Source: Acidimicrobiia bacterium
GTDB lineage: Bacteria; Actinomycetota; Acidimicrobiia; IMCC26256; PALSA-555
Direction: 5' to 3'
Assembly: GCA_022865365.1 (NCBI GenBank)
Contig: JALHSW010000127.1
Span: forward strand, 1-5,588
Length of the DNA stretch: 5,588 nucleotides
Shown here: one piece after another, positions 1-5,588 of the stretch
How the letters are laid out: each line of letters opens with the position of its first letter
How positions within the stretch are numbered: position 1 is the first letter of the stretch
Notes under the pieces: model-generated
The model's database searches: none
What the model saw: only the letters and a program-made list of their open reading frames with translations
Told to the model about the DNA's origin: nothing
Position numbers and translations under genes: made by a program

Positions 1-139
1 ACACGGCCGCGACGCGCGGCGCCTGCGTCTGGTGGAGCATCACTTCGGAGACGAGCACGGCCCAGGAGTCGCGCGTCGCGCGCCACGGAAGGTCGTGGCG
101 TCCTTGCTCGCGGTACCACCGCTCGAGCGGGCCCTTCAC
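1..139 (-). CDS. mutY: MutY-like A/G-specific adenine DNA glycosylase (N-terminal 46 codons, cut by window edge)
   Basis: MutY removes adenine mispaired with 8-oxoguanine in base excision repair. Only the N-terminus is present. It reads WYREQGRHDLPWR at residues 8-20 and SEVMLHQTQAPRV at 31-43, which match the conserved first helices of MutY (in E. coli WYDKYGRKTLPWQ and SEVMLQQTQV). Glu32 aligns with E. coli catalytic Glu37, and Gln37 aligns with the Gln that in structures wedges next to the lesion. His36 replaces a usually conserved Gln. The start chosen is GTG at 139-137, 7 bases after the pknB stop. It places the WY motif at residue 8, a few residues earlier than in E. coli. No Shine-Dalgarno sequence is visible, so translation may be coupled to pknB. 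The helix-hairpin-helix, the iron-sulfur cluster and the C-terminal 8-oxoG-recognition domain lie outside the window, so another HhH-GPD glycosylase cannot be fully excluded. Confidence 0.85.
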   Translation of the reverse strand, partial: MKGPLERWYREQGRHDLPWRATRDSWAVLVSEVMLHQTQAPRVAAV

Positions 140-146
140 CGCGAGG

Positions 147-1955
147 TCAGCAGCCGATGGTCACGCCGGTCCCCGGCGGAGCTTCGCCGCCCGCCGGGTT
201 TTGCGACAAGATGACCTGGCCCGGGTTGCAGCCGTTGATCGTCACGTTGAAGCCGGCGCCGGTGAGCGCCGCAGACGCGGCCTCCCGTGTCTGACCGATC
301 GTGTTCGGGACCGCGGCCGACTGGGGTCCAGTCGACACCTGCATCGTGACCGTCGATCCCTTGGGTGCCTTCGTGCCACCCGTCGGCGTCGTCGCGATGA
401 CCTTCCCTGCGGCGACGGTGTCGTTGGGCACACCTTGCACGGTCACCTGGAAGCCCGCCGTCTGGAGCGCGGTCTGCGCTGCGACCTGATCCTGCCAGGT
501 GACGCTCGGGACCGCCACCGGCGGCTCGGCCGCGACCGTGACCGTCACGGCCGTGCCCTTGTCGACCTTGGTGCCCGCGACCGGGTCCGTGGACAGCACG
601 CTGCCCGCGGGCTTGTCGGGACTCTCGGCATCGACCCGCGTTGCGGTCAACCCGAGCTTCTGCAACGTGGCCTGCGCTTCCTCGAACTGGGTGCCGGTGA
701 GCTCGGGGATCGTGACCTGACGACTGCTCACCGTCAGGGTGACCGTGCGTCCCTTCTGGAGCAGGAGCCCGGAATCGGGTCGCTGCGAGACGACCGTGTC
801 GATCGGCTGGTCGCTGACCTCGTCGACGCGCGCGACCTTGAACCCCTTCGCCTTCAGCGCCGCCGACGCCTGGTCGAAGGTCTGCCCGACGACGCTCGGC
901 ACTTCCACCTTCGGTCCGCTGTCGGCGGAGTCCTTCCCGCCGCCGAGAAAGAAGATCGCGTACACGATCACGGCCACGAGGAGCAGGAGCCCGATGACCG
1001 TCGCAATCCGCGCTCCGTAGCGCTTTGGCTCTTCGTCCCACATCTGCTCGTTCGGCTCGGGCGTCGCCGGGGTCGCGGCGACCGTGGCCGTGGCCGCCGG
1101 AGCTGCCGGAGCGCCTTCGAGCGGTTGACCCCGGCCGAAACGCACAAGGTCGGCGCGCAGGGCCTCGGCCGACTGGTACCGGGCGTTCACGTCCTTGGCG
1201 AGCGAGCTCATCACGATGCGCTCGAGGTCGGGCGGAAGACCCGGCACGAGCTCACTCGGTGGGACGACGGCGTCGCGCACGTGCTTCATCGCGACGGCGA
1301 CCGGACTCTCGGCGACGAACGGAGCGCGACCGGTGAGCATCTCGTAGAGCACCACCCCGAGGGAGTACACGTCGCTGCGCCCGTCGACCTGGTGGCCCTG
1401 CGCCTGCTCGGGGGAGAAGTACGTCGCGGTCCCGATCACTGCGCCCGTCTGGGTGAGTCCGGCGCCGGCGTCGGCCGGGTTGGCCGCGATGCCGAAGTCG
1501 GTGACCTTCACTTGACCCGACGGCGTCAGGAGGACGTTCCCGGGCTTGATGTCGCGGTGCACGGTGCCGTGGCGGTGCGCGAAGTCGAGCGCCCCGGCGA
1601 TCTCGGCGGCGATGCGAGCCGACTGCATCGGGCTGAGCGCAGCCTGGGAGCGCAGGACGTCGCGCAGCGATTGACCCTCGACGTACTCCATCACGATGAA
1701 GTACGTGCCGCCCTGCTGGCCGTAGTCGTAGACGCTGACGATGTTGGGGTGGTTGAGCATCGCAGCGTGCTGCGCTTCGCGCCGGAACCGCTCGACAAAG
1801 CTGGGGTCGCGCGCGAACTCGGGGAAGAGGACCTTGACCGCGACCGGACGATCGAGCTGCTGATCGCGAGCGAGGAAGACGTCGGCCATCCCTCCGCGCG
1901 CGATCGGAGCCTCGATCGCGTAACGGTCTACGAGAACGTCCCCGACCTGCGTCAT
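147..1955 (-). CDS. pknB: PASTA-domain transmembrane Ser/Thr protein kinase, PknB type
   Basis: Membrane receptor kinase of 602 residues that couples cell-wall state to phosphorylation of growth and division proteins. The kinase domain is about residues 11-273. It has a Gly-rich loop (ARGGMADV, 19-26), Lys41 in VAVK, alpha-C Glu60, the catalytic loop HRDIKPGN (133-140, Asp135), DFG at 153-155, activation-loop Thr168 and Thr170 (equivalent to the autophosphorylated Thr171/Thr173 of M. tuberculosis PknB), GTATYFSPE (175-183), Asp195 and Arg259, so it should be active. A Pro/Ala/Thr-rich juxtamembrane linker (about 274-312) precedes one membrane helix (about 317-337). Outside the cell are four PASTA domains, at about 350-411, 412-476, 478-543 and 546-602. 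Known PASTA kinases bind muropeptides or lipid II this way. ATG at 1955 is the only plausible start: an in-frame stop lies at 1997-1995 with no other start codon between. No Shine-Dalgarno sequence is seen. The only two cysteines, 576 and 602, are both in PASTA4. The first Gly of the nucleotide loop is Ala19. Confidence 0.97.
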   Translation of the reverse strand: MTQVGDVLVDRYAIEAPIARGGMADVFLARDQQLDRPVAVKVLFPEFARDPSFVERFRREAQHAAMLNHPNIVSVYDYGQQGGTYFIVMEYVEGQSLRDVLRSQAALSPMQSARIAAEIAGALDFAHRHGTVHRDIKPGNVLLTPSGQVKVTDFGIAANPADAGAGLTQTGAVIGTATYFSPEQAQGHQVDGRSDVYSLGVVLYEMLTGRAPFVAESPVAVAMKHVRDAVVPPSELVPGLPPDLERIVMSSLAKDVNARYQSAEALRADLVRFGRGQPLEGAPAAPAATATVAATPATPEPNEQMWDEEPKRYGARIATVIGLLLLVAVIVYAIFFLGGGKDSADSGPKVEVPSVVGQTFDQASAALKAKGFKVARVDEVSDQPIDTVVSQRPDSGLLLQKGRTVTLTVSSRQVTIPELTGTQFEEAQATLQKLGLTATRVDAESPDKPAGSVLSTDPVAGTKVDKGTAVTVTVAAEPPVAVPSVTWQDQVAAQTALQTAGFQVTVQGVPNDTVAAGKVIATTPTGGTKAPKGSTVTMQVSTGPQSAAVPNTIGQTREAASAALTGAGFNVTINGCNPGQVILSQNPAGGEAPPGTGVTIGC

Positions 1956-2008
1956 CGAGGAATCACGGTACCGCGAGGCCGCCGATTTCCGGGGTCATGG
2001 GCGGTCAT
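1952..2008 (-). CDS. Possible 18-codon coupling ORF between pbpA and pknB
   Basis: This frame fills the gap between pbpA and pknB exactly. Its ATG (2008-2006) overlaps the pbpA stop as ATGA, and its TGA (1954-1952) overlaps the pknB start as ATGA. It would encode an 18-residue basic peptide, MTAHDPGNRRPRGTVIPR. Such an arrangement could carry ribosomes from pbpA to pknB, whose own start has no visible Shine-Dalgarno sequence. Against a real gene: GGGAG sits immediately next to the ATG, too close for a normal ribosome-binding site, and only 10 of 18 codons end in G or C, lower than expected for a gene in this GC-rich sequence. I treat it as a possible translational relay rather than a functional peptide. 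Chance cannot be excluded. Confidence 0.25.
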   Translation of the reverse strand: MTAHDPGNRRPRGTVIPR

Positions 2009-3465
2009 CTCCCGAGCGCGACCCGCAGCACCCTGGCCGCGATGGGGGCGGCCACGGCGCCTCCGGTGGCCTCGTTCCCGAGCGATCCTCCCCGCTCGAC
2101 GATCACCGCCACCGCAACCTGAGGTGCCTCGGCCGGTGCGAAGGCGATGAACCACGCGTGCGGGGCGCCACCGTCGGTCTGCGCGGTGCCGGTCTTGCCG
2201 GCGACGCTGACGCCGGCGATCCGCGCCGACGTTCCGCTTCCGCGCTCGACCACGGAGACCATCATCGAGTTGAGCGCCTGGGCGGTGGTGGCATCCATCG
2301 CCGTACGCCATTCCTTGTCGTCGATCCTGCGCACGAGGTCGTTGCTGGAGTCGCGGATCTCCGCGCCGACGTGCGGTTCCATGATCACGCCTCCGTTGGC
2401 GACAGAGTCGGCGATCAACGCCATCTGCAACGGCGTGGTCGCGACGTCGCCCTGCCCGATGCCCGCAAACGCGAACAGCGGCTGGTTGTTCTCGAAGCTG
2501 TCGGGAGGCGGCCCGACGCTCGACACCGCGCCCGGCGCGACGTCGAGGGGGGGCGTGTCCCCGATGCCGAATCTGCCCATGCCGGGCACGAACGCGTTTC
2601 CGAGGTCGAGGCCGATCTGACCGAACGTCGTGTTGCACGACACGGTGAAGCTCTGCGCCAACGTTCCTCCGCATGCTCGACCGCCGAAGTTCTGGAGGGT
2701 CGCGTCGGTCTGAGGCAGATCGAGTTCCCGCAGCGTCGGGTACACCGGGCTGTCTGGGGTCGCGACGCCGTCGTCGATCGCGACCGCCGAAGTGACGGTC
2801 TTGAACGTGGAACCCGGCGGGTAGCGCTCGCGGTATGCACGAGGGAGGTCGGGCTTGTTCGGGTCGGCCGTCAGGGTCTCGTAGTAGGCCTGCACCGCCT
2901 TCGGGTCGTGCCCCGCGAGCGGCTGGGGGTCGTAGGAGGGGCTCGAGTACATCGCGAGGATCTTCCCCGTGCGCACGTCCATCGCGACGACGGAGCCCCG
3001 CTGGAACCCGAGCGCGGCAGCGGCCTCGCGTTGCATGTCGGCCCGCAGCGACAGCACGACCTTCCCGGTCGCCTGCTGACCGTCGACGATGTCGGGAAGA
3101 TTCCGGATCTGCAGCTCGGTGTCGCGGCCCACGAGTTCGTCGTTGTACGTCTTCTCGACGCCGGTGTTCCCGACGACGAACGACTGGTATCCGACCACCT
3201 GACTGAACGTCGCGCCTTCCGGGTATTCGCGTTGGTACTTGAAGTCGGTTCCGTCGTCGACGGCGACCGAGCGCGCGAGCACCGCGCCGTCGGCCGTCAC
3301 GATGGGGCCGCGTGGCCGGTTCGCGTCACGCAGCGCGGCCCGTGTGTTGCGCGGATCGTTGGCGAGATGGTCGGCGTCGATCACCTGGAGCCAGGTGAGC
3401 TGCGCCACGAGGAGGAGGATCAGGATCACCACGGCGACCCCGACCCTGCGGATGGCCCGGTTCAC
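2005..3465 (-). CDS. pbpA: Class B penicillin-binding protein, PbpA-type transpeptidase
   Basis: D,D-transpeptidase of 486 residues that cross-links peptidoglycan outside the membrane, normally paired with a SEDS glycosyltransferase. There is an uncleaved N-terminal membrane anchor at about residues 8-28. The N-terminal pedestal domain contains NTR and RPRGPI (50-55), typical of class B PBPs. The transpeptidase domain has all three catalytic motifs: STFK at 219-222 (nucleophile Ser219, Lys222), SCN at 276-278, and KTGT at 424-427. Length and layout match actinobacterial PbpA, with no PASTA domain at the C-terminus. The only cysteines are Cys265 and Cys277; the second lies inside the SxN motif, and the pair may form a disulfide. 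The GTG start at 3465 gives MNRAIRR followed directly by the anchor, as expected. The ATG at 3479 is out of frame and stops after five codons. The gene follows rodA by 24 bases, which makes RodA its probable partner. No Shine-Dalgarno sequence is visible. Confidence 0.96.
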   Translation of the reverse strand: MNRAIRRVGVAVVILILLLVAQLTWLQVIDADHLANDPRNTRAALRDANRPRGPIVTADGAVLARSVAVDDGTDFKYQREYPEGATFSQVVGYQSFVVGNTGVEKTYNDELVGRDTELQIRNLPDIVDGQQATGKVVLSLRADMQREAAAALGFQRGSVVAMDVRTGKILAMYSSPSYDPQPLAGHDPKAVQAYYETLTADPNKPDLPRAYRERYPPGSTFKTVTSAVAIDDGVATPDSPVYPTLRELDLPQTDATLQNFGGRACGGTLAQSFTVSCNTTFGQIGLDLGNAFVPGMGRFGIGDTPPLDVAPGAVSSVGPPPDSFENNQPLFAFAGIGQGDVATTPLQMALIADSVANGGVIMEPHVGAEIRDSSNDLVRRIDDKEWRTAMDATTAQALNSMMVSVVERGSGTSARIAGVSVAGKTGTAQTDGGAPHAWFIAFAPAEAPQVAVAVIVERGGSLGNEATGGAVAAPIAARVLRVALGR

Positions 3466-3489
3466 ACGCGGCGGTTCATGGGAGGCGGC

Positions 3490-4830
3490 TCACGAGTGGA
3501 CGGCGGCGGCTGCTGCCTCGGAGCGACCCCGGCCCCCGGCGCGCGCGTTGTCGTCGGAGATGCGCAGGAGCAGGGCGAGGATCACGAAGTTCGCGACGAG
3601 CGACGATCCACCGTAGGAGATGAACGGCAAGGTGATCCCGGTGAGGGGGATCACCCGCGTGACTCCGCCGATGATCACGAAGCTCTGCACGCCGATGATC
3701 GTCGTGAGGCCCGCCGCGAAGAGCTTCGGGAACGGTCGGTCGGCCTGCACTGCGATCCGGAATCCGGAGCCGACGAAGAGCAGGATCGTCATGAGCACCG
3801 CGACCGTGCCCAACAACCCGAGCTCCTCCCCGACCGCCGAGAACACGAAGTCGGTCGCCGCGTTCGGGATCTGCTGCGGGTTGCCGAGCCCGAGCCCGGT
3901 CCCGGCGAACCCGCCCGTCCCGAACGCGAACATCGACTGGACGACCTGGAAGCCCTTGCCCTGCGAGACGGACCACGGATCGATCCACGTGCTCACCCGG
4001 TCCTGCACGTGACCGAACAGCTGGTAGGCGATCGTCGCTCCCCCGAGGAAGAGGAAGAACCCGAGGACCAGGTACGCGGCCCGCTCCGTCGCCACATAGA
4101 GCATCGAAGCGAACACCGCGAAGAACAGCAGCGCGGAGCCGAGGTCCTTCTGGCGGACCATGATCAGGATCGACACGCCCCACGCGAGGAGTAGCGGGCC
4201 CATGTGCTTCGGGTCGGGGATGAGCATCCGCCCGATCCGACGGGTGCCGCTCGCCAGGAGCTCGCGCTTGTCGACGAGGTAGGCCGCGAAGAAGATGACG
4301 AGGAGCACCTTCGCGGCTTCGCCGGGTTGGAAGTTGATCGGCCCGAACCCCACCCACAGGCGCGCCCCGTTGATGGTCTTCCCGATGCCGGGTAGGAGCG
4401 GGAGGATCACCGCGACGATGCCCAGGAAGAGGAACGTGTACCGGTAGCGCTCCAACGTGCGGATGCGACGCACGACCACGAGCGTGATCACGAATGCCGC
4501 GACGCCTGCCGCGGTCCATCCGGCCTGCACCCGAGCGAGGTCGCGGTCGAGCCGGGCGATGGTGATGAAACCGATCCCGTTGAGCAGGGCCGCGAGGGGG
4601 AGCAGCACCGGGTCGGCCTGTGGCGCGACCTGGCGCACCGCGAGGTGCGCACAGACATAGATCGCGATCATCGCGGCGAGGAACAGCCACAGGTCGGGCG
4701 GCAGATTCGGCTTGTCGGCGAGCTGGACGAGGAGGTAGCCGAAGATCGTGATGACGACGGCGAACAACCCGAGGCGGAGCTCGACGTTGCGCCGGTGCGT
4801 CGTAGCGCTCAAGGCCGCAACCCGAACCAT
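3490..4830 (-). CDS. rodA: SEDS-family peptidoglycan glycosyltransferase, RodA/FtsW type
   Basis: Polytopic membrane protein of 446 residues. SEDS proteins polymerise lipid II into glycan strands together with a class B PBP, here most likely the adjacent PbpA. Many hydrophobic helices run through the sequence, consistent with about ten membrane spans. Family motifs include KTINGARLWV (151-160), QKDLGSALL (227-235), the large fourth outer loop with WIDPWSV (282-288), GKGFQVVQS (291-299), TDF at 326-328 followed by GEELG (334-338), and the C-terminal LPFISYGGSS (401-410). Asp327 aligns with the Asp considered catalytic in RodA/FtsW. The ATG at 4830 is preceded by GGAAG with 5-base spacing and overlaps the phosphatase gene by 22 bases. 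A TTG at 4812, overlapping the phosphatase stop, is an alternative that would remove six residues. The position between phosphatase and pbpA favours RodA (elongation or polar growth) over FtsW, but motifs alone do not separate the two. Confidence 0.95.
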   Translation of the reverse strand: MVRVAALSATTHRRNVELRLGLFAVVITIFGYLLVQLADKPNLPPDLWLFLAAMIAIYVCAHLAVRQVAPQADPVLLPLAALLNGIGFITIARLDRDLARVQAGWTAAGVAAFVITLVVVRRIRTLERYRYTFLFLGIVAVILPLLPGIGKTINGARLWVGFGPINFQPGEAAKVLLVIFFAAYLVDKRELLASGTRRIGRMLIPDPKHMGPLLLAWGVSILIMVRQKDLGSALLFFAVFASMLYVATERAAYLVLGFFLFLGGATIAYQLFGHVQDRVSTWIDPWSVSQGKGFQVVQSMFAFGTGGFAGTGLGLGNPQQIPNAATDFVFSAVGEELGLLGTVAVLMTILLFVGSGFRIAVQADRPFPKLFAAGLTTIIGVQSFVIIGGVTRVIPLTGITLPFISYGGSSLVANFVILALLLRISDDNARAGGRGRSEAAAAAVHS

Positions 4831-5588
4831 CGACGCTTCCGGGGTTCCTCGACCGCGGCGGGCTGGTCGACGGGCTCTGCGACACGCACGTCGGCGGACT
4901 CCTCCGACTCCGACTCCGACTCCGACGGAGCGCCATCGCCGACGTCGATGACCACGACGGTGATGTTGTCGACGCCACCCGCCGCGTTCGCCTCGTCGAC
5001 GAGACGAGTGGCCGCGGTCGCGGCGTCGGGCTCGTCGGCGAGGAGCGTGGCGATCTCGTCCTCACCGATCATCGTCGTGAGCCCGTCGGAGCACAGCAGG
5101 AGACGGTCGCCGTCACGCAGGTCGACATCGATGACGTCGACGACGACGCCCGGTTCGAGCCCGAGGGCACGCGTGATCATCGAACGTCGGGGATCATGCT
5201 CGGCTTCCTCGGGCGTGAGCTCGCCCGCCTGGATCAGCTCCTCGACGAGGCTGTGGTCGGTGGTGACCCGTTCCAGCTCGCCGTCGCGCGCGAGGTAGGC
5301 GCGCGAGTCGCCGACGTGACCGAGCACGAGGTGCCCCTCGTCGTCAAACGATCCGGCGGTGAGCGTCGTGCCCATGCCCCGCAGGTTGGGGTCGGCGACC
5401 GACTGCTCGTGCACGGCGTCGTTCGCGACCCCGACGGCCTCGTCGATCGAGGCGCCGGCGACGAACGCGATGCGAAGCGCTTCCAGCGCGGCCGCACTCG
5501 CGACCTCGCCGCCGCGGTGGCCGCCCATGCCGTCGGCGACGGCGATGAGCCCGACATCGTGATCGACGAGGTAGCCGTCCTCGTTGTG
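4809..5588 (-). CDS. pstP: PP2C-family (PPM/Stp/PstP) Ser/Thr protein phosphatase, start missing
   Basis: Metal-dependent phosphatase that would dephosphorylate PknB and its substrates. The window holds 259 residues plus the stop. The frame is open to the window edge and begins HNEDG, so the true start is upstream, probably about 15-25 residues away judging from the family; the Met in ADGMGG (5528) is internal. Numbering from the window edge, PP2C motifs are NED (2-4, metal Asp4), ADGMGGH (18-24, metal Asp19), MGTTL (72-76), GDSRAY (93-98), TTDHS (109-113), the flap-like segment through RSMITRALG (135-143), CSDG (166-169, metal Asp168) and GGVDNIT (204-210, Asp207). The catalytic domain ends near residue 216. 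A 43-residue acidic then basic tail follows, with (Ser-Glu)4 at 222-229 and the ending RKRRWFGLRP. There is no membrane helix, unlike M. tuberculosis PstP. The start of the operon, often with FHA-domain genes, would lie upstream. Confidence 0.95.
   Translation of the reverse strand, partial: HNEDGYLVDHDVGLIAVADGMGGHRGGEVASAAALEALRIAFVAGASIDEAVGVANDAVHEQSVADPNLRGMGTTLTAGSFDDEGHLVLGHVGDSRAYLARDGELERVTTDHSLVEELIQAGELTPEEAEHDPRRSMITRALGLEPGVVVDVIDVDLRDGDRLLLCSDGLTTMIGEDEIATLLADEPDAATAATRLVDEANAAGGVDNITVVVIDVGDGAPSESESESEESADVRVAEPVDQPAAVEEPRKRRWFGLRP
4836..4840 (-). promoter_or_regulatory. Shine-Dalgarno site for rodA
   Basis: GGAAG on the minus strand, five bases before the ATG at 4830, inside the 3' end of the phosphatase gene. 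It is the clearest ribosome-binding site in the window and supports the ATG over the TTG at 4812. The pbpA, pknB and mutY starts show no comparable site. Confidence 0.5.
4902..4926 (-). repeat. Short tandem repeat (TCGGAG)4 in the phosphatase tail
   Basis: Four perfect copies of a hexamer, TCCGAC on the plus strand at 4903-4926 (one further matching base at 4902). On the coding strand it reads as alternating TCG and GAG codons, giving (Ser-Glu)4. The unit is a multiple of three, so copy-number changes by slippage would lengthen or shorten the tail without a frameshift. It lies in a probably disordered segment after the catalytic domain. Confidence 0.85.

Noticed and set aside
140..146. Possible terminator or promoter between pknB and the mutY-like gene
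   Set aside because: The gap is seven bases, with no inverted repeat or T-run and no room for a promoter.
150..908. PASTA region as a recent DNA tandem duplication
   Set aside because: The four domains are similar only at the protein level. Their DNA shows no obvious long identical stretches, so these are old, diverged repeats.
136..1041. 301-codon minus-strand frame within pknB
   Set aside because: It is an out-of-frame shadow of the PASTA region, with low-complexity Arg/Gly-rich product.
201..2150. 649-codon open frame on the plus strand, antisense to pknB
   Set aside because: It lies opposite a kinase gene whose domains are unmistakable. Its product is Arg/Asp/Gly-rich with no recognisable fold, as expected from the complement of GC-rich codons.
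1952..2674. 240-codon minus-strand frame inside pbpA
   Set aside because: It is an alternative frame of pbpA with Arg-rich content. Only its last 18 codons, outside pbpA, are of interest and are reported separately.
2158..4194. 678-codon open frame on the plus strand, antisense to pbpA and rodA
   Set aside because: It runs across two well-supported genes and their junction without respecting either boundary. The low-complexity Arg/Glu/Asp product indicates a GC-driven shadow.
3476..5065. 529-codon open frame on the minus strand overlapping rodA and the phosphatase
   Set aside because: It is a different frame of the same strand with Arg/Ser/Pro-rich sequence and no domain. The rodA and phosphatase frames explain this DNA.
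5234..5557. Minus-strand and plus-strand frames within the phosphatase gene near the window edge
   Set aside because: They are shadows of the PP2C frame, which carries all the family motifs.

Overview
The window is GC-rich, and every convincing gene lies on the minus strand, so transcription runs from high to low coordinates. The gene set and order are the classic actinobacterial cell-wall and phosphosignalling locus: a PP2C Ser/Thr phosphatase, a RodA/FtsW-type SEDS glycosyltransferase, a class B penicillin-binding protein (PbpA), and a PASTA-domain Ser/Thr kinase (PknB). The start of a MutY-type adenine glycosylase gene follows. The high GC, the stp-rodA-pbpA-pknB order and the protein style point to a high-GC actinobacterium. 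The presence of one kinase rather than a pknA-pknB pair, and the feel of the sequences, suggest a deep lineage such as Acidimicrobiia. That taxonomic guess is inference and was not tested.

Layout in order of transcription: 5588-4809, phosphatase, lacking its first few residues because the window ends inside it; 4830-3490, rodA, overlapping the phosphatase gene by 22 bases; 3465-2005, pbpA, after a 24-base gap; 1955-147, pknB, after a 49-base gap that is exactly spanned by an 18-codon frame with ATGA junctions at both ends; 139-1, mutY-like gene, 7 bases after pknB and cut by the window edge. No gap exceeds 49 bases. I see no terminator, promoter, RNA gene, mobile element or CRISPR array. The five genes look like one operon, with its promoter upstream of the window.

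How they work together: RodA polymerises lipid II into glycan strands and PbpA cross-links them. PknB senses muropeptides or lipid II outside the cell through four PASTA domains and phosphorylates cytoplasmic targets, and the phosphatase reverses this. The mutY-like gene belongs to a different process, oxidative DNA repair, and is probably co-transcribed.

I found no previously undescribed system. The points most worth a second look are the only two cysteines of PknB, both in its last PASTA domain; the ATGA-bounded 18-codon frame before pknB; a phosphatase lacking the membrane anchor known from mycobacterial PstP; and the coupling of a DNA-repair gene to the kinase operon. The very long plus-strand open frames are antisense shadows of the real genes.
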